50,669 bases of DNA from Legionellales bacterium RIFCSPHIGHO2_12_FULL_37_14 (GCA_001804735.1 MHBC01000021.1:1-50669); one strand, 5' to 3'; positions 15,919 to 26,070 are shown, counted from the stretch's first letter. Program-made: numbers and translations. The notes: generated by a model from the letters alone, not told the origin.

Positions 15919-18159
15919 ATGCCAAATCCAAACATAAATAGTGATGTTGTGTTATTTGATAGTTCAGAATACGGTTATAGGCTTGTATTTAAAAATGGTT
16001 TTACTAACCCTCGTGATACATTAGGAAAAATTGGCGTCACAGTTCATAATCCATTTACTGCACTTTTTTATAGAACGATTACTATTGAAGCTAACGTTAT
16101 TAATGAAGCTGGGACTAAAACTTTAACTACTTTACGGCTAAATCGTAATAGTTTAATAAAATATCTTAAGCTTGATCCAAATAAACCATACAGCGATACT
16201 CTTTTACTCCATACTCTTAATCAGTCTTTTTGGAGTGATGATAATAATAAAGGTACATATGCAAAGGATGCACAATCTCATTCATCAGGCCCGCACCACG
16301 CAGGGATGCATAATAAAAAATCTTTGCGCACCTGGTTTACCGCTACCATAAAAGCTTCATTTTTAGGCTGGCTATACCAAGTAACCATTAAAGAAATAAA
16401 TAGACTTTTAGCACGCTTAATATTTGTTAAAAATGAAAAAGACTTATTTGATGCAGGTGAGGATTTAGCTATTCACCGTTATCACGATGCCAAAAGTGTT
16501 GTCCCTGCTTATCAAAAGCATGTTAAAGATAGTCAAGCAAATAATTTAGCAGAAGTTCCGGTTACCGATAAAAAAAATTATATAAAACCTCAGGAACATG
16601 ATGCTGCAACGCATAACAATGGCAAGTATCCGGAAAAATATAAAAAAGATACTTCAACAGGAACTACAGGAAAGCCAACTCCTTGGGTGCGCGGTGAAAA
16701 TGAACTAGAAGCGGTTAAACAATCATTGAGTTTAGCGGCTAAATTAATTTTTGGGAAAAGACAGCTTACATACATTAATGCTTTTGCACTTGGTCCTTGG
16801 GCAACCGGTCTTACAGGTTATGAGTTAATGCGTGAGACAGGGAGCGTATTTGCAACAGGACCTGATAAGGACAAAATTATTGAACAACTTAGCAGCATTA
16901 AAGAATATGAAGAATATCAACTTAAACGTGCAGTTGATGCTTTAATTAATAAATTTACCCCTCTTAAAGAGGATAAAGATTTTCTTATAAGTCTCATTAA
17001 TAACACCCTTTACGCAAAATTAAACAACGAAACAAAAGATCTGAAAACTTGTTTGTTTGAAACTTTTTATCAAGCAGGGCCTAAGGCAAGAGAGATCATG
17101 CATAAATATAGTGCTCATGTTATCGATATAACGGAAAAATTGAATAGCGAAAAACAGCAAATAATTATCGCGGGCTATCCCCCATTTTTTAGCGATCTAA
17201 TAAATTATGCTAAAGCAAAAGGTCTTGATATGAAAAGTTTAAGTGTAGTCGGAATTGTTGGTGGCCAAGCAATTTCAGAGGCCATGCGTGATAAGCTGAT
17301 GTCTGATGGCTTTAAAACAATTTACTCATCTTATGGAGCTTCAGATCTAGATATTAACTTAGGTGTAGAAACAGAATATGAAATTGCTGTCCGCAAGGCT
17401 CTTGAGCAAAATCCAGGCTTATGTAGAGAATTATATGGGACAGGAAAAGGCTTACCTATGGTATTTCACTACGATCCACTTAACTACCATGTAGAATGTG
17501 ATAAAAATGACGATCTTATTTTTACCTGTACCAGAAACGATCGCTCATCGCCAAGGATTCGTTATAACTTAGGAGATAAAGGACGGGTTTATGCTTCAAG
17601 CGATGTGCAAGCAAGCTTACAAAAATATGGAATTTTTGTAAAACCTCGTTCTAATTTACCTTTACTATTCGTCTGGGGACGTGATGCAACGGTTGTCTAC
17701 CGTGGTGCTAACTTAGATTTTACCGAACTTGAACGCGCAGTAACTAATCAGTCTACACTAGATAAAATTGTTACTAAGAAAGCGTTTTACAAAGTTAATG
17801 AAGATAAGTTTGAAATTTGGTTTGAGCTTAAAGATGGTGAACCACTACCAACTCAAGACGAACTTAATGCTTATGCTCAAGAAACTTTTAAACAACTTGC
17901 AGAGCTAAATCAAGATTTTCGTTGGCAATTATCTCAAGTATCACCCGGCGATGATCTGCCAACTATACGCTTCTACCAACGCGGTACAAGTCCAATTGCA
18001 GAAGCAGGTGGCCAACGCAAACAAGTGTTAGTATTTGAAAAAGGGGTTAACTTAGATAAAGATTATGCTTTCCCTCAAGAAACAAGTACTAGCGTAACGT
18101 TAAAAAAATCAGCCCCGTACGAAGATAAGGTTGTTTTACCAAACAAAGTCCTTATTTAA
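15919..18159 (+). CDS. PaaK/GH3-like adenylate-forming protein with novel N-terminal region
   Basis: A 746-aa protein whose residues 215-746 resemble phenylacetate-CoA ligase/GH3-type acyl-adenylating enzymes. These activate a carboxylic acid with ATP and transfer it to CoA, an amino acid or a carrier. Visible motifs are the P-loop-like TSTGTTGKPT (245-254), YGASD (about 472-476) and RIRYNLGDKG (about 544), which correspond to cores A3, A5 and A7. A mini C-terminal domain follows. Residues 1-215 match nothing I know and contain an aromatic/hydrophobic helix (TATIKASFLGWLYQV). Divergent transcription from the nitroreductase/NRPS unit suggests it loads or modifies an acyl group, but this is inference. 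Its stop overlaps the next gene's end by 8 nt. Confidence 0.7.
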   Translation: MPNPNINSDVVLFDSSEYGYRLVFKNGFTNPRDTLGKIGVTVHNPFTALFYRTITIEANVINEAGTKTLTTLRLNRNSLIKYLKLDPNKPYSDTLLLHTLNQSFWSDDNNKGTYAKDAQSHSSGPHHAGMHNKKSLRTWFTATIKASFLGWLYQVTIKEINRLLARLIFVKNEKDLFDAGEDLAIHRYHDAKSVVPAYQKHVKDSQANNLAEVPVTDKKNYIKPQEHDAATHNNGKYPEKYKKDTSTGTTGKPTPWVRGENELEAVKQSLSLAAKLIFGKRQLTYINAFALGPWATGLTGYELMRETGSVFATGPDKDKIIEQLSSIKEYEEYQLKRAVDALINKFTPLKEDKDFLISLINNTLYAKLNNETKDLKTCLFETFYQAGPKAREIMHKYSAHVIDITEKLNSEKQQIIIAGYPPFFSDLINYAKAKGLDMKSLSVVGIVGGQAISEAMRDKLMSDGFKTIYSSYGASDLDINLGVETEYEIAVRKALEQNPGLCRELYGTGKGLPMVFHYDPLNYHVECDKNDDLIFTCTRNDRSSPRIRYNLGDKGRVYASSDVQASLQKYGIFVKPRSNLPLLFVWGRDATVVYRGANLDFTELERAVTNQSTLDKIVTKKAFYKVNEDKFEIWFELKDGEPLPTQDELNAYAQETFKQLAELNQDFRWQLSQVSPGDDLPTIRFYQRGTSPIAEAGGQRKQVLVFEKGVNLDKDYAFPQETSTSVTLKKSAPYEDKVVLPNKVLI

Positions 18160-21100
18160 TATTTTGCCTAGCATTTATAATATTTTGATTAGTAGCGTCA
18201 CTAGCTCGCTTACTAAACATGCCTACTGAACTGGGCGCTACATTGCCAATTTTCCCCACCCTGTCTTTTAAGGCGCGCAGTTGTTTTTGGTGGTGATGGA
18301 TATTTAAGGCCTGGTCAACAAACTGTCCTTTATTTTTGCTCTCGCCTACACTTTTAGGCAAGTCGGGCATTTTGCTAATTACTACCTTATGTTGCGCAGG
18401 CTTTAGGTACTGCAGCAATAAATGTTGCTCTTGCAAAATTCCATACCACACTCTTTTGCAAAAAGCATAAACCCCAAAATACCAACGGTTTACATGCCCT
18501 AATAGACTTTCTTCAAGGTTAGCAGCATGCGCTATTTTTGTTATTAATGGATGCATAGATTTAGGGGTTAGGTTTGCTTCAATTATGACAGAGCAGCAAC
18601 GCGCTAAAACTTTATAATGCTTTTGCTGCCCAAAATACTGTAGCCAACCCATAGGAGTAACAATGTTGTAAAGGTGCGTATTTGCCAATCCCTGTAAAAT
18701 GTTATGATTTAATATGTAAGGGTACTTTATTACCGCAGTTAATAGTTCCTCTGCAATTACCGAACTTGTACTAATTTCGGGAAAATTACAGGTAAATTTA
18801 GCCAAACGATCAATTTGCCCAACTCCTTGAATAGAATAGCGAATATAATCTTGCACCATACGCTTTAATTTTTCAGTATCTCCTTGATAATTAAAGAGAA
18901 AAAAAGCAAAAACATTTATTTTGTTTTGCGAAGCTAAACTGTCCCAAGACTTATTAGCTATAGTTCGCCAATCAATAACCGCACGCTCGTCCATATTTTT
19001 AATTTGCAAATAATTTGCATGCTGAGATTCACTTTCATCATCCCCATGCATAATACGCATTGCTGAATGCGGTAAATCAATATGCAATAAATCCTCATCC
19101 AGGCGACCATTAGGATAAAAAATATCGCACAAACCAAAATTAGCGCTTCTTAAGGTAATCTCGGCACATAAAGCTTGGCCAAGAGGGATATTATTTAGCT
19201 TAAAGCGCCCTATGAAGTTTTTTATGATCTTTAACTCATCTTTAAACCAAGCAAATCTCTTAGCAAGACGTAACTCTTCATAATGAAATAAGTTGCGATA
19301 AGCTTTATTAAAAATATGCTCTAAAGCTTTAAGGCGGGAACTAAACTTTTCTGTATTAGCTAATTTCTCCAATGTAGGTAAAAGCATAAATTTTTCAAAA
19401 AAAACTGCTAGATCTTCTTCCTCTTGCTTGGCTTTTTTAGCACTAATAAGGCTTAAGAATAAATCAGCTCCTTTTTCGCTATCAATAAATTTTTGCCCAA
19501 TTTGCTGCCATACCTCAAGCTTTAAAGTAGAATCATTTACTGCTTTTTTAAGGCAACTAAAACTCTTATGCAATTTTAAAAAACCATCCTTTTTAAGCAA
19601 TATTGTTAAAACGTCAATAAACCATGGTTCTTGATAATAAGAACGTAAAAACTGTAATAAATACTGATCCTCTTTATCTACACGAGCTAAAAGGTTAATA
19701 AGTTTATCCTGGTGGTGCGTCAGAAGGGTTCTTCTTACCTCCTCATTATTTTTAATACATGCATCTAATAACAATATAGCGTTTTCCGGCGTTAACCTTT
19801 TAGCACTTATGAGGTTAATAAGCCAAGTAGATTGCATGCATGAAGCTAACCCTTGCCAAAATTGCTGTGAATAGGTTTTATTACTTGCTAACAAAAGGTT
19901 AACGATACGCTCTTCCAGGAGGTTCTGCTTCTCCTGACATAAATCTCCTATCTCAGATTTATACAATAAGGCAAAATTAGAGCTTTCTATAAGTTCGATT
20001 AATACAATATCAGCACTTTTAAGATTATTTTTAAGATCCACAAGCGGCACTGATCGTAACATCAAGGCTGCAGTATCGAGCTGAAAAATACTATTTGGTT
20101 TAAATAATCCTTCTTCGGTTAAATGGCCAATTACTCGGCCTACCTTATCATAAAATAAACTTCCCGCTGGCAAATCTTTTATAATTTTTACCGCATCTAG
20201 GCCCATAGCGTAACTTGAGTCATTAACATATCCCACTACTTCTTGCTGTTGATTTCTAAGCTCAGTTGAGTGTTTTGCTACAGCTTCTTCATGGTAAAAA
20301 TAACATTGCGGTAAATACTTTTTCAGCCAAGTTAAGATTACATTTTGCGCAAGCTTTAAATCACCCACGTTATTAAAGATCCGTTGCACCTGCTGTTTAC
20401 AACACCGAAACAATAAATCAGTGCGAGTCTCTTTAACCCGTAGATGGTAATATTTATATAAAACATGTAACGCAGCTTTTTTTTCAATTTCATCTGGCCA
20501 AGTTTTGGCTGCATCTTCAAGCTCTATTAATAAAGCCCTTATACTATCTTCGGCCCTAAATGTAAGTAACCTCTTAGCTTTTGCGCGAAGATGATTAATT
20601 TGAGCTGCTTTTAGCTGACCCATATATGCACTATTAAACTGTAAATATTTTAAGTGTGCGTTAAGTTTTGCATGCTCTTCTTGTTTTAATAAAAACGACA
20701 CTGCCTGATACCTAGTGAGTAAACGAGCGAGAGTACTAGGAGTTATGGCTGCGACAAAACGCGGCGCCAAAATAAGCCTTTGAATCCAAACACCATCATA
20801 AACAGCAGTAGCAACCGTAGAAGTTTCGCTTTGCAAAATTTCTGTCGCAATTTTAGTTAAATGGGGAGTTTGTAATATATTTAGATCTTGCGCTCCTAAA
20901 CTGTACATTACTTGCTGTGCTGCAGCTTTTTGTTGCGGAGTAAAATCCAGCAACCATTGCAGTAAATATTTACCATCTTCTTTAATGGCATAGTTTTGGC
21001 TATTGCAGGTGTCTAATATTCTTTCTACTAATAGTTTGTGTTGATTATTATTTAGGTTACATAAAATATATTCCCCCTGGGTTTTAGGATCATGCTGAAT

Positions 21101-24100
21101 AAAGCTAATTAAAGTATGTAAAAACTCTTGGCAAGTAGAATTGTAAGTACCTAAAGCAGCAAAATAAGTATTAAACCAACGCATGACAAAACTTGCATCT
21201 AGAACAGCAGGATAGTGTTTTAATAGTACCGCAATCCCTATTAAACGCGATCTTTTATATGGCGCTAAGCTAGCCTCATCTTCATCAACCCACTCGGCAA
21301 AATACAGCATGGTTTTAAGCAAAGTTTGCCTTATATTTTCCTCGATAAAACAATCTTCAAATGCTATTTGACAATAAGCTAAAGCCGCTTTGCCAATATC
21401 AGCTTCTAAACGGGGAAAATGATTTAAAGGGATATTTTCAAGTGCATTGTAACCGCATTTTAGCGCATACTTTACGTTAACTTTTAGCCATTTATAGAAT
21501 AAAAGCTCATTTGCTTGACGGGTTAGGATGCCGTCTAATATTGCATTTGCCTTCTCTTTAAACCAATTTAAAGAGGTATCTTCTTCTAATAGCTCTAGGT
21601 AGGTATCTAGGGCCCTTGCGGTATCGTTAGTTGCGGCGCGCTGAAACCAGATTTTTAAAGCGCTAGCTTCACATTTATCTGGCCAATTAGAGCTTAAATC
21701 CCGAAATAGAGCTTCTACAGCGCTATTTTCATGAATCAAAGCAAAAAACTCATTATTACAAAATGTTGCATATAGTTTACTAACATATTGAGTATATGCA
21801 GAATTTAAAAGTCCATCTTGCGCATTTACCCATAGCTCAACAACCTTGTCAGCAGAAACTAAATTCAAACAATAAAACTGCTGCTGCGGATTTAATCTAC
21901 AAAAATTATGCAAAATGCTGGCAAATGAATTATAAAGTAAATAAAATAGCTCTGACTCAAGGTTTACCGCTTGAGTAATAATTAACATATATAACAAAAC
22001 ATCTTGGGTTTGTTGCCAAATTAAAACATTCTCCTCCAAGGGCAATACTAAAGCTAAATGCCTTAACCTGGGAAAACTTAAATTAAACAATCCGGTTTCT
22101 TTAAAATGAAAGTTAATAAAAGTGTGCACATAGTCACTTTCCTGACCAAAATAGCTGATAAGTTGCGTTTGCTCTTCTAAAGTTAAGGTATAGAAAATTT
22201 GCGGTTTTATTACCGCTTGAAATAACGCTGCTTTAAGTGCCTTATCTAAAGTTTGCGTAATATTTACTTCTAAGCGTAAAAGCCAAGCAAGCAGGTTTTT
22301 GGGTTTCATGGTTAATAATAGACTATTAAAGAAAAAGTAAATGCTGGGAGCTTCAGTTTCTGCCACAGCTTCACTAAGGGATCTTTCCAAATAACGTAAA
22401 AATGCAGCATCTAAGCTATGATCTACTGTGTGTGTTAAAAATTTTCCTATTTCTAATAAAAAAACCAAACTTAAAGACTGGGTCATGTTAATGGCAGATC
22501 TAAAAAAGGCTGGATTAAATTTATCTTCCACAAATTCTGTTTCGCTGAAGGATTTAGCAAAATAATTAATTGAGAGCTGCAAGCTTTCATTAGTCAAAAT
22601 TGCTAGAACTTCTATATATGATCGAACAAGCTCTTGCTTATCAAGTTTAAAGATAAGTTTATTTGCATCAACAAATAGATCCAAATCACCCAGATCATAA
22701 ATCTTAGCCAAACCTTTACCGCATAGAACTTTGGGTTCTTTTAATATTATCTTCTGTAGGAAAGAAAAATTTTTCTGCTCTAAAGCTAAATCAAATGGAG
22801 TAAGGTTATTATTAGCAACAATAAGACTGCTCGCGCCCTGTTGCAATAAAAACTCAGATAGAGGTTGATTTGCCTGATATAATGCAGCATGCAATAAGGT
22901 ACTCCCATTTGCAAATTGCACGTTTAATACCGCTTTATTGTTAATAGGTAGAACCTGGGGATTTCTTAACTTTATTTTGCTTAAATATTTATAGGCGCTT
23001 ATTGTACATGCAATATCCTGCTCTCTATGAGTTATTGCTCTTTCTTCTAATTTAGGCAGATACTCTTGGTAAGCAGCTACTTTTACAGCATGCTCTAAAA
23101 ATATTCTCAATAAAACTAAATTACGTTTTTTAACCACTATTGTTAGTAAAGAATTGTTGGTGCTAAGATCTGCTAGCAGTAAAGGTTGTAGTATTGCATG
23201 CCTAGTACAAAATTCTATAAATAATTCGCAAGCAGTTTGAACATCAGTGTTGCCATTTAAACGGTTAAACAAATTCACCAATGGGCTTTTTTTGGTGGAT
23301 GGATTTTGTCCTAGATGTAATAAAAGTAAATCTTTAGCTAATAAGTCAAAAACAGCTAAAATCTGCTTAATAGTAGGAGAGCTACAAGATAATAAAATGT
23401 CCCACAAAGTTATGCTCTCCCCACCGACCATGCTCCAAAGAGCGTCTCCTAGCAAATCTTGTTCGTTAAAAAACACATAGTGTAATTGCTTAGCATCACA
23501 ATCTATTAACCAAGTAAAGATCCATGAAATAAGTTGCTCGCCATTAGCAAGCTTTGCACTTTCTAGCACCACTTGCCCAAATATGGCTGTGGCAAGTAGA
23601 TTATAGCGCTTGGTTACCGCTAACTTCTCTAAACCTTTGCAAAAGGACTGTCGCACTAAAGGTGCTGTTACTAATAAAATCTTCCATGAAGATAATAAAT
23701 ATTCACTACTACTTTTCGAAAATGGTCCAATATGATCACTACCCGTAAATAGAGCAGTAAAATTTTCTTCGTTAAGATTATCTACCCAAGCTAGAATTAA
23801 ATTTTGCGCATCCGGTTGAATATTTGCTAGCCCTATTAATAACCCGTTGGTAAAGCAGTTTTGTATTTCCACAGGTTTATTGATTATAGGTATTGCAACG
23901 CCAACATCTTCTGCAAATAATAGTTGTAAGAAACTAATTTTTAATTCTTGAGGCGCATAGCTTAATATTAAGGTAAACAATGAATATTCTTTCTTCACCC
24001 TATTTTTAGCTCGCGTATCTAAAGCTTGCTCACCATTAGAAACAAAAACCTGCTGCAAAGAAGTAGCTTTACAGTTTAAGTGAGAAGAAATTAGTTGACG

Positions 24101-24163
24101 AATAGAAACAACTGGACAAGCAGCAATAAGGGCTGCCACCTCTTTAGCGAGTTGAGTTTGCAT
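18152..24163 (-). CDS. giant 2003-aa ankyrin-containing protein, effector candidate
   Basis: A 2003-aa soluble, overwhelmingly helical and Leu-rich protein with no signal peptide or TM segments. Ankyrin-type sequence is visible at about residues 345-480: a degenerate unit NSLLTIVVKKRNLVLLRIFL, then the clear pair GSTLLHAALYQANQPLSEFL and NLTPFDLALEQKNFSFLQKI. The remaining 1500 residues show no motif I recognise and look like irregular helical-repeat scaffolding. The final 100 residues are Lys/Gln-rich and probably flexible, as in many type IV-secreted proteins. An AAGG Shine-Dalgarno precedes the ATG. The neighbouring LRR gene reads in the same direction. A Dot/Icm-type effector role is inferred from architecture only. 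Confidence 0.75.
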   Translation of the reverse strand: MQTQLAKEVAALIAACPVVSIRQLISSHLNCKATSLQQVFVSNGEQALDTRAKNRVKKEYSLFTLILSYAPQELKISFLQLLFAEDVGVAIPIINKPVEIQNCFTNGLLIGLANIQPDAQNLILAWVDNLNEENFTALFTGSDHIGPFSKSSSEYLLSSWKILLVTAPLVRQSFCKGLEKLAVTKRYNLLATAIFGQVVLESAKLANGEQLISWIFTWLIDCDAKQLHYVFFNEQDLLGDALWSMVGGESITLWDILLSCSSPTIKQILAVFDLLAKDLLLLHLGQNPSTKKSPLVNLFNRLNGNTDVQTACELFIEFCTRHAILQPLLLADLSTNNSLLTIVVKKRNLVLLRIFLEHAVKVAAYQEYLPKLEERAITHREQDIACTISAYKYLSKIKLRNPQVLPINNKAVLNVQFANGSTLLHAALYQANQPLSEFLLQQGASSLIVANNNLTPFDLALEQKNFSFLQKIILKEPKVLCGKGLAKIYDLGDLDLFVDANKLIFKLDKQELVRSYIEVLAILTNESLQLSINYFAKSFSETEFVEDKFNPAFFRSAINMTQSLSLVFLLEIGKFLTHTVDHSLDAAFLRYLERSLSEAVAETEAPSIYFFFNSLLLTMKPKNLLAWLLRLEVNITQTLDKALKAALFQAVIKPQIFYTLTLEEQTQLISYFGQESDYVHTFINFHFKETGLFNLSFPRLRHLALVLPLEENVLIWQQTQDVLLYMLIITQAVNLESELFYLLYNSFASILHNFCRLNPQQQFYCLNLVSADKVVELWVNAQDGLLNSAYTQYVSKLYATFCNNEFFALIHENSAVEALFRDLSSNWPDKCEASALKIWFQRAATNDTARALDTYLELLEEDTSLNWFKEKANAILDGILTRQANELLFYKWLKVNVKYALKCGYNALENIPLNHFPRLEADIGKAALAYCQIAFEDCFIEENIRQTLLKTMLYFAEWVDEDEASLAPYKRSRLIGIAVLLKHYPAVLDASFVMRWFNTYFAALGTYNSTCQEFLHTLISFIQHDPKTQGEYILCNLNNNQHKLLVERILDTCNSQNYAIKEDGKYLLQWLLDFTPQQKAAAQQVMYSLGAQDLNILQTPHLTKIATEILQSETSTVATAVYDGVWIQRLILAPRFVAAITPSTLARLLTRYQAVSFLLKQEEHAKLNAHLKYLQFNSAYMGQLKAAQINHLRAKAKRLLTFRAEDSIRALLIELEDAAKTWPDEIEKKAALHVLYKYYHLRVKETRTDLLFRCCKQQVQRIFNNVGDLKLAQNVILTWLKKYLPQCYFYHEEAVAKHSTELRNQQQEVVGYVNDSSYAMGLDAVKIIKDLPAGSLFYDKVGRVIGHLTEEGLFKPNSIFQLDTAALMLRSVPLVDLKNNLKSADIVLIELIESSNFALLYKSEIGDLCQEKQNLLEERIVNLLLASNKTYSQQFWQGLASCMQSTWLINLISAKRLTPENAILLLDACIKNNEEVRRTLLTHHQDKLINLLARVDKEDQYLLQFLRSYYQEPWFIDVLTILLKKDGFLKLHKSFSCLKKAVNDSTLKLEVWQQIGQKFIDSEKGADLFLSLISAKKAKQEEEDLAVFFEKFMLLPTLEKLANTEKFSSRLKALEHIFNKAYRNLFHYEELRLAKRFAWFKDELKIIKNFIGRFKLNNIPLGQALCAEITLRSANFGLCDIFYPNGRLDEDLLHIDLPHSAMRIMHGDDESESQHANYLQIKNMDERAVIDWRTIANKSWDSLASQNKINVFAFFLFNYQGDTEKLKRMVQDYIRYSIQGVGQIDRLAKFTCNFPEISTSSVIAEELLTAVIKYPYILNHNILQGLANTHLYNIVTPMGWLQYFGQQKHYKVLARCCSVIIEANLTPKSMHPLITKIAHAANLEESLLGHVNRWYFGVYAFCKRVWYGILQEQHLLLQYLKPAQHKVVISKMPDLPKSVGESKNKGQFVDQALNIHHHQKQLRALKDRVGKIGNVAPSSVGMFSKRASDATNQNIINARQNIK

Positions 24164-24293
24164 GATTACCTTCCATGTTTGAGGTTGATTTAATGCTTAT
24201 TACATTTCCTATAAGCAATCAAACGCTATCCTATCAGCAATTTTTTGTTTCGCCAATATCCTTTCGGACAAGATGCCTTTAAGACTTTATGAT

Positions 24294-25523
24294 CTAAGGT
24301 TGGTAACGCCGGGAAACTTCCGCAGTTATAGCACGATGCTTTTTCTTATATTCAGCCATTCTTTTGGCATAATCTTCTTCCTTATATAAAAAGGAGAAAA
24401 TGTGCGAAATTAGTTTTGTCGGCAGGTTTTTCAAGGTACATAATGGTTGCCTTTTAAAAAACCCACAGCTTCCTGCTAAGAAAAAAGGTAGTGTACGCGA
24501 GACTAAAGAATATCCATTATACTTCATGGAAAGCAGCATAGCTGGGTTTTTAACTGCATGAATTTTTGCAATAGCCTCTTCCGTTTGCCTCATTGTATGG
24601 TCGACAAATAAATAATTACTGTCTACATTCATATAGGTTACCGTACTTGGAATAATCCTTAATATAGCCTCTAATTGCTCGATATTTAGTCTGTTATTCG
24701 ATAAATCTATACTTGTTATATTAGCTGGCAGGCGCTGAAAAGCTCCAATTAGATTAATTACGTCCATATCACCAAGATGACTAACGCTTAAATCAATGTG
24801 ATTAATGCTAGATGGTAAGATCTGCAAAAGTTCGGTTAAATTAGATTCATGGTTACTGACACGAAAATTTGCTCCTAAACCAAGCTTAGTAAGGTTAGGC
24901 GGCAGCCCTTTAAAAGCTGTGCGCAAATCATCTTTAGGGCAAGCACACAACCTACTGTGACTTAAATCAAGATAAGAAACATTTGCAGATAAACCTAGAA
25001 AGACCTCTTTAAGAGACTTTCCATATACACTAAGATAATTACCGCTCAAATTAACTTCAGTAACACTTCCTGGCAGACCCTCTAAAGCTTCTTGGAGCAC
25101 ACCTCTTGCTGACTCCTCAAAGTCATTGGAGCCTAAATGAACTTTAACAACCCCTTGAGATAAACCTTGCAAAGCATTCTTTAATTCTAGCCCTGTTCTT
25201 TTCCCAAGATTATTTCCGGCTAAATTAACGCTAGAAACAGTAGGTGGTAAGCCTTGCAAGGCTTTTTTAAGATCAAACTCTGGCCATGACCCCAAAAAAT
25301 TACTCGATAAATTAACTTCAGTAACAGTAGTAGGCAATTCTTTAAAAAGTAAATTTAGTTGACTGCCTGATGCTCTCAAACAAACGCTAGAAAAAAAAAG
25401 ATCACTTAACTCAACACTAAGAGTTACACAAACCTCAGTAACTTCTGGTGATAAGTTACGCAAATTATCTAGTATATTTTCTAAATTATTTTCATCTAGA
25501 AAGATAGCGTATACTTTTTTCAT
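24294..25523 (-). CDS. leucine-rich-repeat protein with F-box-like C-terminus
   Basis: 409 aa. From residue 63 to about 305 there are eight to nine LRRs of about 29 residues following LPxxVxxVxLSxNxL...LxxALxgLP, resembling the LRR type of Legionella and Coxiella proteins. A C-terminal segment at about 366-378 (LPTKLISHIFSFL) matches the F-box helix pattern LPxELLxxIFSFL. LRR plus F-box would suit an adaptor that recruits host SCF ubiquitin ligase, though eukaryotic F-boxes usually precede the LRRs. The last 30 residues are charged. No signal peptide. The LRR assignment is firm; the F-box and effector role are hypotheses. Confidence 0.85.
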   Translation of the reverse strand: MKKVYAIFLDENNLENILDNLRNLSPEVTEVCVTLSVELSDLFFSSVCLRASGSQLNLLFKELPTTVTEVNLSSNFLGSWPEFDLKKALQGLPPTVSSVNLAGNNLGKRTGLELKNALQGLSQGVVKVHLGSNDFEESARGVLQEALEGLPGSVTEVNLSGNYLSVYGKSLKEVFLGLSANVSYLDLSHSRLCACPKDDLRTAFKGLPPNLTKLGLGANFRVSNHESNLTELLQILPSSINHIDLSVSHLGDMDVINLIGAFQRLPANITSIDLSNNRLNIEQLEAILRIIPSTVTYMNVDSNYLFVDHTMRQTEEAIAKIHAVKNPAMLLSMKYNGYSLVSRTLPFFLAGSCGFFKRQPLCTLKNLPTKLISHIFSFLYKEEDYAKRMAEYKKKHRAITAEVSRRYQP

Positions 25524-25545
25524 CGAGTTATCTAAATTATTTAAA

Positions 25546-25935
25546 CTATACAGTCCCTGGTAGTCTCAAACCAACAGCATTATGCATAGCAGCGCCACTT
25601 TGACGAGTATTCTCTGGTGATCGGAAAAATGGATGGGTAACCTTGCGGAAAAGCTTTTGCGCTCGCTCTGATTTGGCAAAATCAGGACCATAGTCTGAAA
25701 TTCCTTTCCAATATGCACTAACTGCTTCGTCTTGTGATATCTTCAGATTTATATAAAGAAGAGCTACTATGAGAAAAACATTAAATCCTCTTGCGGGATT
25801 TACACAAGCAATGCAAGCTGATAAGAGTAATCCCATAATTAGATTAAATTCTGCCTGAGGAATGCTAGAAATAGAAGTAGGAATGGCAAAGCCTGCTGGC
25901 TGATAAGCTACTTTATGAGCTACTTGTGGTTGCAT
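25546..25935 (-). CDS. hypothetical small membrane protein, 129 aa
   Basis: A 129-aa protein with an ideal Shine-Dalgarno (AAGGAG) upstream of its ATG. Hydrophobic segments at about 31-47 and 49-64 (FNLIMGLLLSACIACVNPAR, FNVFLIVALLYINL) form a probable helical hairpin, and a basic C-terminal half carries no recognised domain. The LRR gene follows 22 nt downstream, so the two are likely co-expressed. The product may be a small secreted or inner-membrane partner; nothing more can be said. Confidence 0.6.
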   Translation of the reverse strand: MQPQVAHKVAYQPAGFAIPTSISSIPQAEFNLIMGLLLSACIACVNPARGFNVFLIVALLYINLKISQDEAVSAYWKGISDYGPDFAKSERAQKLFRKVTHPFFRSPENTRQSGAAMHNAVGLRLPGTV

Positions 25936-26070
25936 ATGGATGTACTCCTTATTAAATAATTTAGTTGCAATGAAAAAGTTTGGTGATTATACATTAATGC
26001 ATTTTTGTTGCAAAATAAATTAATAATATGGTATTTACATAGGCTTATAGACAAAAATATACTACATAGC

